A stretch of 64,000 nt of DNA, taken from Symbiodinium microadriaticum. Taxonomy: Eukaryota; Sar; Dinophyceae; Suessiales; Symbiodiniaceae. Shown one piece after another: positions 52,167 through 61,375 of the stretch. The notes beneath the pieces were generated by a model that worked only from the letters and a program-made list of their open reading frames with translations, was not told where the DNA came from and did not search any database. The stretch is taken from contig LSRX01000314.1 in the NCBI GenBank assembly GCA_001939145.1, positions 255,683 to 319,682 of the forward strand, written 5' to 3'. Within the stretch, counting starts at the first letter, position 1. Every line of letters starts with the position of its first letter. The position numbers and the translations under genes were made by a program.

Positions 52167-52503
52167 GTTTTCATGAATTGGATGGCTTTTGACTGGTGTT
52201 TTTCAGGTTTCTACGAAAGTTTCGAGGCTTAGAGGGGTCCATGCTTAATGTGGGGTTCGGGTTACTGCTGCTCCACGGCAACTGTTGGGTCCGTGGCATT
52301 TTGCTTCCCTTTCCGCTCTTCTGTATGTGATGGAGCATAGCTAATTACACCTGGGACTGTAGTACCTTGCCGACTGAGACCTGTTCGATTGCGCGTATAG
52401 CTGGATGATAGCTAGCTAGATAGGCACGGGACGGGACGGGATGTCTTTCACTGAACTGTCGATCCCATCGTCGTAAGGTATCGAAAGGAGAGTGCGATTA
52501 CCT

Positions 52504-52570
52504 ACATGCAGACAGACAGACAGACAGACGGACATACAGACAGGCAGACAGACAGACAGACAGATAGAGA
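52504..52570. repeat. GACA microsatellite
   Basis: ACAGACAGACAG units with interruptions. Confidence 0.95.
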
Positions 52571-52883
52571 GACATACATTCATACATGTATAATCACTGG
52601 TTTGTGTATTGTTGCTGTTGCTTCTTTGCTATGATTCGTGCCTGCGTTTAACTGTTATTGATTTATACACAAACTACCATCTACAGGTTATACATGCATT
52701 CTGTAGATATGCGTGGCGATCCATAAATTTCGCCATACAGGGCCATCTGAACATGCTTACTTGAAACCTAGCCCTTTGCCTGCCGGGTTCCTTTCAGGGT
52801 TCTGGAGGGATTTGGGGTGTGGGCCTTTTTGGGGCTTTGTGGTGCTAGGGGTTGACGGCTGGGATTTAGGGTTTAGGGTCTAC

Positions 52884-52995
52884 GTGGAGGTTCATGGGTA
52901 GTTATCAGTGGGGTTTTCGTTGGGTAACGTTTTCATAGCTCATATTCGGAGACTTGTGACCCTACTTTTTTCTACCCCTGAACCTGCAAGCTCAC
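52884..52995. mobile_element. Family C element, diverged copy
   Basis: GTGGAGGTTCATGGGTAGTT to TTTCTACCCCTGAACCTGCA with interior TTTTCATAGCTCATATTCGG. Confidence 0.6.
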
Positions 52996-53056
52996 CCTAA
53001 ACCTTGAACCCTTTAAAGGAACCCTTTGAAGGAATCCTTATCGGATCCCTGAACAG

Positions 53057-53122
53057 AATCCAACCGGAGGTGATCCTGAGGGCTGCTGGCTCGGACTTTG
53101 CCATCATCCGCTTCAGGACAGG
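53057..53122 (+). CDS. Short exon with an SDR-like motif
   Basis: CTGAACAG| precedes codons IQPEVILRAAGSDFAIIRFR then T, ending at ACAGG|GTCTGA. The string E-x-x-L-R-x-x-G-x-D-(F/Y)-x-I-(I/V)-R resembles the region before the substrate loop of atypical short-chain dehydrogenases (NAD(P)-binding epimerase type). Known from memory of the family; a single 22-codon exon is thin evidence. Confidence 0.4.
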
Positions 53123-53569
53123 GTCTGAAGTATAGGGTCTAGGCTTTCGGTTTAGGGTTTAGGGTTTAGGGAGGGGTTTGGGCTTTCGGTTTAGGTTTAG
53201 GTTTTCGGGTTTGGTGTCTCGAAAAGTTGCAGTTTGGCTTCAGGGCCTGGATGAAATTGGGTTTACAGTGGTTGCTAAGCACGGGTTTCATTATGATTTT
53301 CTAGCACCTTGAGGTGCGAAATTCCGGGCTTTCAACAGCCTTCGTAGGATCTGAGCGCTGCGATTTTGGGCTGTAGGATTTAGAGGTCGGTGTTCGGGTT
53401 TTGGGGTATGTTCCTTTGGATGCCGGTTTAGGTTTTTCGTCAGGCTTGGCTTTCGTTGGTTTTTTAGTGGTGCATTTAACATCGAGTGGCAATAGCACTG
53501 CTGTTACCAGCTTGAAATCGTGTCTTCACACAGATAGATGGCATTCAGAATCACACATGTGTAAGTCTA

Positions 53570-53795
53570 TGTCTGTATATATATATATATAGTATTAATA
53601 TATACACATATATATATATATATATATACATATATGTATATTTTTTATGTATGTATGTATGTATGTATGTATGTATGTATGTATGTATGTATGTATGTAT
53701 GTATGTATGTATGTATGTACATATGTATGTATGTTAATGTATATGTATATTTATATTCAAATTTATATTTATTTTTATGATTATGATTATATGAT
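53570..53795. repeat. TA / GTAT microsatellite
   Basis: (TA)n then a long GTAT array (53648-53735) and AT-rich DNA. Confidence 0.95.
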
Positions 53796-53846
53796 GATAT
53801 TTTACATTATATTATGAACCGCGATCATGACAACTGTCTTTTGCAG

Positions 53847-54110
53847 GGGTATGACCAACAATTGCTACACCAGCTATTGTGGGATGCTTCATGTCACTGC
53901 CGTTGCCTGTCTGACTTTGGTATAAGATTATCGATGTTGCTTCTGTTGATGCTGCGAATTCGGGAACAGCGCTCGCAGTCAATCGTGTATTGCAAATTGC
54001 TACCCATCAGTTGGCGGCTGGCACCTGGCAAAACGCTGGACTGCAAAAACATGCCGCAACAAAATGTGGTCAGAATGCCGCCAGTGTCAGTGTTTTGTGT
54101 GCGTGCGTGC
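53847..54110 (+). pseudogene. Coding-like segment, probably decayed
   Basis: After TCTTTTGCAG| the frame encodes GMTNNCYTSYCGMLHVTAVA then CLTLV. One base later the good frame is YKIIDVASVDAANSGTALAV, NRVLQIATHQLAAGTWQNAG and LQKHAATKCGQNAASVSV. The shift near 53923 argues for a relic or a mis-called base. A TG microsatellite follows at 54105-54150. Confidence 0.4.
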
Positions 54111-54251
54111 ATGTGTGTGTGTGTGTGTGTGCGTGTGTGTGTGTGTGTTTTCAGGTTTTTCAGTTGTTTTCAATACCAACCTGGCACTTGGATGTACGCA
54201 TATGAGATCTTACGACTACAGTAGGCACCTTGTAGATAGTTCATTTGTCAG

Positions 54252-54345
54252 GTTGCTCCGTATGCTGTGAAGAAGCACTCGCTACCCCCATAAGTCTGCG
54301 CCCCGAAGTGTGTCTCGGCCCAGACGCCATAAGCTCCTCTGAATC
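54252..54345 (+). CDS. Exon
   Basis: TTCATTTGTCAG| opens codons CSVCCEEALATPISLRPEV then CLGPDAISSSES before CCCTAAA repeat. Good acceptor; donor uncertain (a GA donor at CTCT|GAATCC is possible). A second short open segment ends at GCCCAG|GTGCCT (54412-54461, TPEDTRCGRPDDAAQ). Confidence 0.45.
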
Positions 54346-55027
54346 CACCCCAAACCCTACCCTAAACCCTAAACCCAAAACCCTGAACCCAAAGCCCCGA
54401 ACCCTAAACCCTGCACACGACGCCTGAGGATACCCGGTGTGGACGACCTGACGATGCTGCCCAGGTGCCTGACCCCTAAACTCTGCACCGCAAGCCCGAA
54501 ATGCGATGGAAGCCCCAAGACCCCGAGCCAATTTGCGGGCAGTGAGTCTCGAATTTAGGGTTTTGGGGTGTAGGGTTTAGGGGTTTAGGGTTTGAGGGTT
54601 TAGGGTTTCGGGTTTTGGTTTAGGGTTTAGGGTTTGGGGGATTAGGGTTTACATATAGGGAACAGGGTTTGGGGAGGGGGGGGTATGAAGGGGATACTTT
54701 ACTCAACCAATCAGACCTCTATGTCAATGTAGACCACTGAATTATACGGCCCCTCTCTCCGCTCCGTAGGGATTGCAGTGGGGACCCTGCAACAAGAGGG
54801 GTTTACCAATCAGAGGTTGGCACCAATGAACCCCTAAACCCTAAAGTCTAAACCCTGACAAAGCTCTGAATACCTAAACCCGAAGCTCTAAACTCTATAA
54901 GTCCTAAACTCTAAATCCAAACCCTCAAACTCTAAACCCTCAGCTCCGCCGACTCTACCCAGGGTTTCTTCGACTCATTGAGGCCCCATCCCCCAGCCAC
55001 ATTCTAGGTTGATGCAGGATTTAGGGT

Positions 55028-55142
55028 TCGGCATGTAATTCTCTACATTAGGCCGCCTTTTTGGGGTCCTTTTTATAAGTGTGCCGGGCCATATTTTGGT
55101 GACCTAAAATTAAAGGGACCCGAATTTCGAGAACTACCCACA
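55028..55142. mobile_element. Family D element upstream of the transporter
   Basis: GCATGTAATTCTCTACATTA to AATTTCGAGAACTACCCACA with interior CCTTTTTATAAGTGTGCCGG. It ends about 67 bp before the transporter ATG, so it lies in the promoter or 5' UTR. Confidence 0.65.
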
Positions 55143-55208
55143 TCGACGGTACTGGACCAAGCCCATAGGATCAGGAAAGGAAGCAGAATTCAGCCATACC
55201 CAGCCACC

Positions 55209-56520
55209 ATGGCGGAGAAGAGAGAGGAGACCGATCTTGGCGCGGCTATGCGCTGCGTCGTCTTTGCCATGGGCATCATCATCTCCTTGGGGGCCTACGG
55301 CGTGCTGCAAGAGCGGATCATGTCGGAGCCTTACGGAGATGAATATTTCAAAGTATCCGTCTTCCTGGTGCTTTGCAACCGGCTTGCGGCGATAGTGTTT
55401 GCCGTCATCATGGTGGCAGTAAAGCAGGAAAGCTACGTTGCCACCGTGCCAATCTGGAAGTACCTAGCCGTGTCCTTGTCCAACGTGTCCGCGACCTGGT
55501 GCCAGTACGAGGCACTGCAGCCGAAAACCCGAAACCCCAAAAACCCGAGGCCGTAACAACCAAAAACCCGAAACCCGAAACCCAACAACCCCAGGCCCTA
55601 GAGCCCTAAAGATCTAAACCCGGAATTCCTCAAAACTCCTAGGCCCTACACTGGCCCTAAACTCGACTCCAGACCCTCTGAGCCCTTTGCCCTAAACCCT
55701 CAGCTCTGAGCCCGCCCCCAAAAGGCACTGAAGTACGTCTCCTTCCCAGTGCAGATGCTTGGGAAAAGCTTTAAGATGATGCCAGTCATGCTCTGGGGCA
55801 TCGCGATCTCCGGGCAGAAGTACCCTGTCGTGGTCTTACATCACGTTTTCCTCCTGATAGTCCAAGGAGTGTGAAATAAGGGTTTAGGAGTTTAGGGTTT
55901 AGGGGTTTAGGGGTTAGGGGTTTAGGGTTTTATAGGGCTTAGTACAGTATTACTATGTTGGTTCTAGGGGCACACGTGCAAGGTACAAGCTGGCAGATTG
56001 GCTGATTGCAGCAGGTGTGACAGGCGGAGTTACCGCTTTCCTTCTCACAGGCGACATCAAGTCGAAGCATGCGAACCAGGGCAGCAGCGTCTACGGCTTG
56101 CTTCTCCTGATGGGCTTCTTGGCCTGCGACGGCTTTACTTCAACCTTCCAAGAGAAGCTCTTCAAGGAGCACAAGACCTCCAAATATAACCAAATGCTCT
56201 ATGTGAACGGTAGTTCCTCCCTCGTCTCCGGCGCTACACTGCTGGCGACCGGTGGAGCTAGCAAGGCCATGGGCTTCGTGAGCAGACACCCCTCCATTGT
56301 CTTCGACGCCTCATTTCTTTCGGCTTCAGCAGTAACAGGCCAGTTCTTCATCTATTCTCTGGTGAAGGAGTTCGGAGCCTTAGTTCTGGCTGCTACTATG
56401 AACATGCGGCAGGTTCTCTCCATTTTGACATCCTACATACTCTATGTCCATCCCATCAGCTTCGCGCAGATCCTCGCTCTCATCGTGGTCTTTGCATCCC
56501 TTTTCTACAAGAGTTTCTAG
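55209..56520 (+). CDS. Nucleotide-sugar transporter, SLC35B/UTr5 type, three exons, 311 aa
   Basis: Complete gene for a multi-pass Golgi/ER nucleotide-sugar or PAPS antiporter of the UAA/SLC35B family; plant UDP-galactose/UDP-glucose transporter 5 is the closest relative I recognise. Exons: 55209-55511, 55725-55819, 55983-56520, giving 312 codons including TAG. Family landmarks in order: GVLQERIMSEPYG and FLVLCNRLAAI (N-terminal third), QYEALKYVSFPVQMLGKSFK spanning intron 1, MMPVMLWG, GFLACDGFTSTFQEKLFK (middle), FGALVLAATMNMRQVLSI and YVHPISF near the end. Length fits the family. Intron 1 (213 bp) is GC-AG with AGGCACTG at both ends; intron 2 (163 bp) is GT-AG with GTAC at both ends; both contain heptamer repeat. 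The start CCACCATGG is a strong context. Substrate cannot be told from sequence. The stop overlaps a family F element. Confidence 0.92.
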
Positions 56521-56608
56521 GCCTCCCAGCAGTGCCCCTTTTTGCCCGGTTTAGGGTTTAGGGCTCCCTGATTAGACCCTTTTATCACGGGGCTACTGGG
56601 GAATCTAA
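56516..56608. mobile_element. Family F element overlapping the transporter stop codon
   Basis: TTCTAGGCCTCCCAGCAGTG to GGGGCTACTGGGGAATCTAA matches the ends of the 15.6 kb copy (CTAGGTTCCCCAGTAGTACC). Its first bases provide the TAG at 56518-56520. Confidence 0.65.
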
Positions 56609-56679
56609 ACCTATAAATCCTTGGTTAGGGTTTCGGGTTTAGTTTAGGGTTTATAAGGGTTTATGGTTAACCAGGTTAC

Positions 56680-56991
56680 ATGGGCTACGCAAAGAAGAAG
56701 GCGAAGGATGCGGCCCCCCCTCCGCAAGCAGTGGGCAAAGCAACCGAAGAGGAGCTGGAAGAGTTGAAGGCCAACGAGGAAAAGACGAGACAGGACAAAG
56801 TTCTGGGGCTTAGGTTTAGGGTTTCAGGGTTTAGTGCTTGAGGGTTTTAGGGTTCAGGATTTTAGAGCTCAGGGTTTAGGGTTATTTAGGGTTTAGGGTA
56901 TAGGGTCTATGGTTTTTGGGCTTAGGGTTGAGGGACGAGACAGGACAAAGATATGGAAGATGGCCAGATTCAATGGAACGACAAGAAGTAG
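56680..56991 (+). CDS. Small Lys/Glu-rich gene, two exons, 53 aa
   Basis: Exon a 56680-56793 encodes MGYAKKKAKDAAPPPQAVGK then ATEEELEELKANEEKTRQ. Exon b 56944-56991 encodes DKDMEDGQIQWNDKK and TAG. The 150-bp intron 56794-56943 is GA-AG, almost wholly TTTAGGG-type, and the 17-bp word GACGAGACAGGACAAAG stands at both ends. The sequence is charged, probably helical and disordered. ATG 56680 may be internal, since CCAG|GTTACATG upstream could be an acceptor, so this may be the tail of a larger gene. It starts 159 bp after the transporter, same strand. Confidence 0.6.
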
Positions 56992-57181
56992 CTCATTCAA
57001 GCCATGCGAAATCCGTTGCCCCCTGTATACGCGAGAAGCCCAACACGGGCGGCTGAAGCTGGCGCGAGCAATGCATGCCAAGAAATTTGCATAAATCTCT
57101 CAACCATAATCCTAGAACCCTAATCCCAAACCCCTAATCCTAAACCCCTAAACCCTGATCCTAAAACCCTAACACCCCCGG

Positions 57182-57482
57182 ATGAAAGACTTGAGAAACC
57201 GAAGTGGGGATCCAACGAGGTTGCAGGGGTTGGGGTTGGGGTTGAGGGTTTAGGGTTCTCCCCGATCGACCAGGGTCGTCACGGTGTTCTGCGTCGCGCT
57301 TTTCATCTACAACAAGGCCGGGGTTTAGGGTTGAGGACCCTGAAGATAGACCCTAAATCCTTGACAATTAAGGATTCAGGACCTTTGCCTAAACAAGTTA
57401 AATAAGCCTTAAGCCCTGAACCCTCAACAACAAGGTCGGGGTGATGGAAGCATATTCAAGGTTTCGTGTGCGCGAAAAGTAG
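57182..57482 (+). CDS. Tiny membrane-protein gene or terminal exons, 42 aa in three exons
   Basis: Exons 57182-57219 (MKDLRNRSGDPT plus AG), 57274-57316 (VVTVFCVALFIYNK) and 57435-57482 (VGVMEAYSRFRVREK, TAG). Introns: 57220-57273 (54 bp, GT-AG) and 57317-57434 (118 bp, GC-AG). The second intron has ACAACAAGG(C/T)CGGGGT at both ends (57309-57324 and 57427-57442). Frame is continuous. A hydrophobic segment of about 12 residues followed by a basic tail suggests a single-pass membrane protein. The first exon could instead be read in another frame, so the N-terminus is the weakest part. Confidence 0.45.
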
Positions 57483-57553
57483 CTACTCGTACTGGTTCTG
57501 AAGCAGGTCCCGGCTGTCTTGCTGACATATCAGAAGGGGAAGGGATCATATCC

Positions 57554-57656
57554 TACTGTTGATGATATAATTCCTGCCTTACCTAAACTATGGGAATATA
57601 TGGTATAGTCATAGTCCTTATTATGGATAATGCAGGATTTCGATCATCAACCGTAG
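57554..57656. mobile_element. Family B element, copy 7
   Basis: TACTGTTGATGATATAATTC to TTCGATCATCAACCGTA. The interior is rearranged (ACCTAAACTATGGGAATATA). Confidence 0.75.
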
Positions 57657-57699
57657 TTTGATGTAGACTAAGATCTAGGCCCTAAACCCTGATGGGTCG

Positions 57700-57804
57700 T
57701 ACTGTTGATGATAAAAATCCTGCATTACCTTCAGGACCCTAAACTATGGGAATTATGGGATATTCCTTATTATGGGAAGTGCAGGATGTTGATCATCAGC
57801 CGTA
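57700..57804. mobile_element. Family B element, copy 8
   Basis: TACTGTTGATGATAAAAATC to TTGATCATCAGCCGTA, only 43 bp after the previous copy and in the same orientation. Confidence 0.8.
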
Positions 57805-57935
57805 TCTTTCTTCGAAGGATCCTCGGATTGGAAAGAAGCTGCGAGGTCTCTGCCTACGGAGATCCGGACAGTTTTCGTCAGGCGCAGACTTGCGGTTTGC
57901 GGTTTTGTTTGGTGCTTCGGGAATTGAGGGTTTAG
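57805..57935 (+). CDS. Exon candidate after a family B element
   Basis: Encodes DPRIGKKLRGLCLRRSGQFS then SGADLRFAVLFGASGIEG before TTTAGGG. A second frame is also open. Either CATCAG|CCG in the element end or CGAAG|G could be the acceptor. Confidence 0.4.
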
Positions 57936-58754
57936 GGTTTAGGGTTGGGAATTTAGGATGCAACATCTAATCGTGTGGGGCGGTTCGATTTGAGGATTGG
58001 CTACGGGCTCCGGGATGATGTGGAGCTGTTGCTGTCGGTTTAGGCTAAGCAACAAATACCACTTGCTGAAGGAATATACCTTAAATGAAAGGGGCATTAA
58101 ATATTATGCCTGAAGTAATTGTCCCGAAACCCTAAACCCCTACACCCCCAATCCCTAAACCGAAACCCTAACCCCTAAACTCCTAAACCCGAAAAAAAAG
58201 GCTATTGGGCCTGTGGAGTTTCCCCTCGAGAACGCCGAGTTTGAGGGTTGGAAGATAAGAGTCTTCGACTGGGTCCTTGTTAAGGGATAGGGTTTAGGGC
58301 TTAGGGTTACCATAATAAGTTTAGGGTTTAGGGTTATACCAACCATATGATTTACTATAGATCCCCATTGTGGCAACTTAAGCCTAAGTTCCTTTAATAA
58401 GAACCCAGTCTTAGCTCATCCCGCCGCTGGAGGGTCTGCTTGGGGGGATCATGGGGCTTAGTAAGTAGGGCTTTGGGTGTAGGGTTTTGGTGTCTAAAGA
58501 ATATGGGACTTTGTAGGTAAGGTTGCAAGTACCTTATTGGAGTTATACGTATTGTATGTATAAATGTATAGAACTTACAATTAAAATTACCTTGTTGGAG
58601 TTATAAGTATTTGTAAATGTAGAGAACATTCCATAACCATAACCCTAGCTACCGTGTCCCAGGATCCCTCAGGTGGGGTTGTCCAGTCAAGGATGCTGAA
58701 GATTTAGGGTTTTAGGGTTGAGGGCACGGGGTCGAAGTTTTTTGCCGGGATTTG

Positions 58755-58842
58755 GTGAGCAAATTGGAAAGGTAAACTTTTCAGAACATGCGCCAACCCT
58801 CGTTGGAGACCTCGATGCCTTTGCGCTGCAAGCTCGTAGCCT
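58755..58842 (+). CDS. Exon candidate
   Basis: Encodes FGEQIGKVNFSEHAPTLVGD then LDAFALQARSL before CCCTAAA repeat. No clear acceptor; protein-like peptide. Confidence 0.35.
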
Positions 58843-59026
58843 AAACCCTAAAGTCCTAAACCCTCAGCCCTACACCCTAAACTCTAAACACCTAAACCTT
58901 ATAAGCCCTAAACCCTAAACTCCTAAACCCTATAAGCCCCAAACCCCAAACCCTACGCTAACCAAGGGCCCTACCCCTCGGAGCCAAACTGCACTCAAGC
59001 TCTCTCTCTCGGGAACATGGCCAACC

Positions 59027-59132
59027 TACTGTTGATGATATAAATCCTGCATTACCTTCAGGACCCTAAACTATGGGAAGTATGGTACATCCCTTATTCT
59101 GGGTACTGCAGGATTTTGATCATCAACCCTAC
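59027..59132. mobile_element. Family B element, copy 9
   Basis: TACTGTTGATGATATAAATC to TTTTGATCATCAACCCTA. CAACC stands just before the left end and in the right end. Confidence 0.8.
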
Positions 59133-59144
59133 TGACTCTTGAAG

Positions 59145-59269
59145 ATCTTGTCGATCCCTGGGCTTAAAAGGGCGCATCGCACTGCTGCAAAAAATGTCGG
59201 TGGACCTTTCCAGGACGTCCGCTTCTAGCTCGTCTTCCGCCCAGATTTGTGCTAACGCGGTGCATTGAA
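59145..59269 (+). CDS. Ser-rich terminal segment
   Basis: Encodes GRIALLQKMSVDLSRTSASS then SSSAQICANAVH and TGA. Starts just after a family B element (CTTGAAG| possible acceptor). A shifted frame is open further (FPGRPLLARLPPRFVLTRCI), so the reading is not settled. Confidence 0.4.
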
Positions 59270-59401
59270 AGCAGACGTGGGAAAACTTCGAGGTACTCCC
59301 CTCATGTTGCAGGACCCAAGCCTAGACCCTAAACCCTTGAACCCTAAAGCCTAAGACTCTAGACCCTAAACCCCTGAACCCTAAACCCCGAAACCCTAAA
59401 C

Positions 59402-59510
59402 CCTGGAGCTCTCTGGGACAGGTGAGTGAGACACTGGCCGTGGTTCTGTCACTGCTCACTTGGTCCATTCCTTGGGTGACGGGGCGGCTTGAAGAGGCTC
59501 GATCTTGATG
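59402..59510 (+). CDS. Terminal exon candidate with a hydrophobic stretch
   Basis: Encodes SSLGQVSETLAVVLSLLTWS then IPWVTGRLEEARS and TGA. GGGACAG|GTGAGT inside is also a perfect donor, so only the first part may be exon. Confidence 0.35.
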
Positions 59511-59914
59511 CTGAGGTCAAGGGCTTAGGGTATAGGGTTTAGGGCTTTAGGGTTTAGAGTCTTAGAGTCCTAGGGTTTAGGGTTTAGAGTTTAGGGTCTA
59601 GGGTATAAGGGGGTTTAGGGTTTTCGGGGGTTTAGTTAGGGTTTGGGGTTTCGTGCCCTAGACCGGCCCAATCTTGCAAGTAATACAGTGGGTTCCCATA
59701 CTTTTTTTTTTTTTTTGGGGGGGGGTCCTTCTTATAGCTATGGTATGATATACCCCAAAACCCTCTTCTAGTTAAGGCCCCTTCAGTATCTTATGACTTT
59801 GGGTGTGCACCACTTGTTGTCTGAAGCTTGCTTAGGATTAGGCACCGTAGGTTCTACCGACTCTGGTGTGCTGAAACAAGAGGCCGGTGCGAATAGCCTG
59901 AGGGCTCTTCTAGA

Positions 59915-60165
59915 ATGACTCCTCTCTATCAGTGGGTGTTTTTTAGTTGTGGGGTCCTATCATCGTTACCTAAGCGAAGCCGAAGGAAACGTAACCCTAA
60001 GCTGCAAACCGTTAGCTTCAGCAACTTCCCACACTTTCACTTTACGGCTCACGAAGTTCCGGCATGGATTCCCGACGCTCTCATGGATTTAGCGTGTCGC
60101 GTTTTGGCAGTGGGTCGACCTAGACCACCATGTTCCAACCCGAAAACCACATGGCCCCGGAACCA
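59915..60165 (+). CDS. Open frame, unknown
   Basis: Encodes KLQTVSFSNFPHFHFTAHEV and PAWIPDALMDLACRVLAVGR, then runs into a CTAC/CTAG microsatellite (60180-60300). Plausible exon at about 59996-60125. Confidence 0.35.
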
Positions 60166-60179
60166 GTCCACCCCGAACC

Positions 60180-60303
60180 GATTCGACTACCTACCCACCT
60201 ACCCACCTACCGACCTACCGCTTACCCGCCTCCCGACCTACCTACCTACCTACCTACCTACCTACCTACCTACCTAGCTAGCTAGCTAGCTAGCTAGCTA
60301 GCG
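60180..60303. repeat. CTAC / CTAG microsatellite
   Basis: Tetranucleotide array CTAC then CTAG. Confidence 0.95.
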
Positions 60304-60461
60304 AGCCAACCATCCATCGGTGTTTCTATTTGCCTGCCGATCTTTAGATCTGTCGATCTTCCTATATTATCAGAAAAACCCTAAACCCTAAACACTATCG
60401 ATCTATCTTTCTACATCTGTGCAACAACCCTAAACCCTAAACCCTCTCGACGGGGACCCTA

Positions 60462-61375
60462 GGCTCCGAAAGCCCCAGCTCCGGAGCCAAACCCTTCCGA
60501 GCCGCGGAGCTCCCCCAAAAGAAGGGGCTTGGGTATTTAGGGTTTAGGGTTTTAGGTTTTAGAGTTTAGGATTTAAGTTGTTAAGGGTTTAGGGGCAACG
60601 GTTCGGACTCCCCAAGAGCAAGCATGGGTAGAAAAAACCCAAAGCCCCCTCTAGTGAATCAATGCAGGGTTCGACCAAAGACCCTAAACCCCAAACCCCT
60701 TAAGCCCTAAACCCTAAACCCCTGAACCCTACCCTCTAAACCCCTAAACCCCTAAACCCCGAACCCCCTGAGCCCTAAACCCCAAAACCCTGGAACCCAG
60801 GGGCTTCCCGAGCAAAAAAAGATCCCCCGCTGGGCCAGGCAGTTCGGCGCCAGGTGGATGCCAAACCCAGCTCGCGCAAGCCAGGATCCATCCAGACCTT
60901 GGCCATCAAGCAGGACATTGAGGGCTCGGTTTGGGGTTTGTTTAGGGTTTAGGGACATTTTGGGCTCGGTTTCGGGTTTAGGGTTTAGGGTTTAGGGACA
61001 TTGAGGGCTCGGTTTGGGGTTTAGGGTTTAGGGACATTGAGAGCTCGGTTTCGGGTTTAGGGTTTAGGGTTTAGGGACATTGAGGGTCAGACGGGTTTAG
61101 GGTGTAGGGCTTAGGGACACTTAGAGTTTAGGGTTTAGGGACATTGGAGGGTTCAGGCTATACCGCCATGCCGGGGTTCCAGGGGTCTCGATTTGGGTAT
61201 ATTGGGACTTTACGAAAGGGTTGAGGGTTTAGGGCTTACGGTTTAGGGTTTCAGGGTTTTGGGACTTTACGAAGATTTTTTCAAGTCGGCGTATCTGTTG
61301 GCAGGTAAGTTCAGAGACAGTTACTTCGCCCGATCCTTCAAGCATCCTTTCTCTGAGCCTGGTACTAAAGCCTGA
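60462..61375 (+). CDS. Multi-exon gene of unknown function; last three exons well supported
   Basis: Likely early exons: 60462-60528 (APKAPAPEPNPSEPRSSPKR, donor GG|GTATTT) and about 60593-60627 (ATVRTPQEQAW). Well-supported: 60801-60919 (KKDPPLGQAVRRQVDAKPSS, RKPGSIQTLAIKQDI), 61150-61219 (GSGYTAMPGFQGSRFGYIGT) and 61275-61375 (FFKSAYLLAGKFRDSYFARS, FKHPFSEPGTKA, TGA 61373-61375). Introns: 60920-61149 (GA-AG) and 61220-61274 (55 bp, GT-AG) with TTGGGACTTTACGAA at both ends. The reading frame is continuous over the last three exons. The phase between the early exons and 60801 was not resolved. Basic, Pro/Ser-rich N-terminal half; no domain recognised. Confidence 0.55.
60911..61150. repeat. 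Intron made of amplified splice-junction sequence
   Basis: GGACATTGAGGGCTCGGTTT from the exon end is repeated about five times with heptamer spacers, with GGACATT starting near 60913, 60953, 60996, 61035 and 61076, then two shorter variants at 61115 and 61138. A tandem unit of about 40 bp that includes the donor site. Confidence 0.8.

Noticed and set aside
55143-55208. Dinoflagellate spliced-leader relic upstream of the transporter
   Set aside because: I looked here and elsewhere for the spliced-leader 3' part (TTTTGGCTCAAG) and saw no copy, so there is no direct support for a recycled mRNA at this gene or at the decayed genes.
55820-55982. Reading the second transporter intron as coding (open until TGA at about 55873)
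   Set aside because: The translated stretch is unlike the family, whereas splicing at GTAC/GTAC restores the family order and keeps the frame to the C-terminus.
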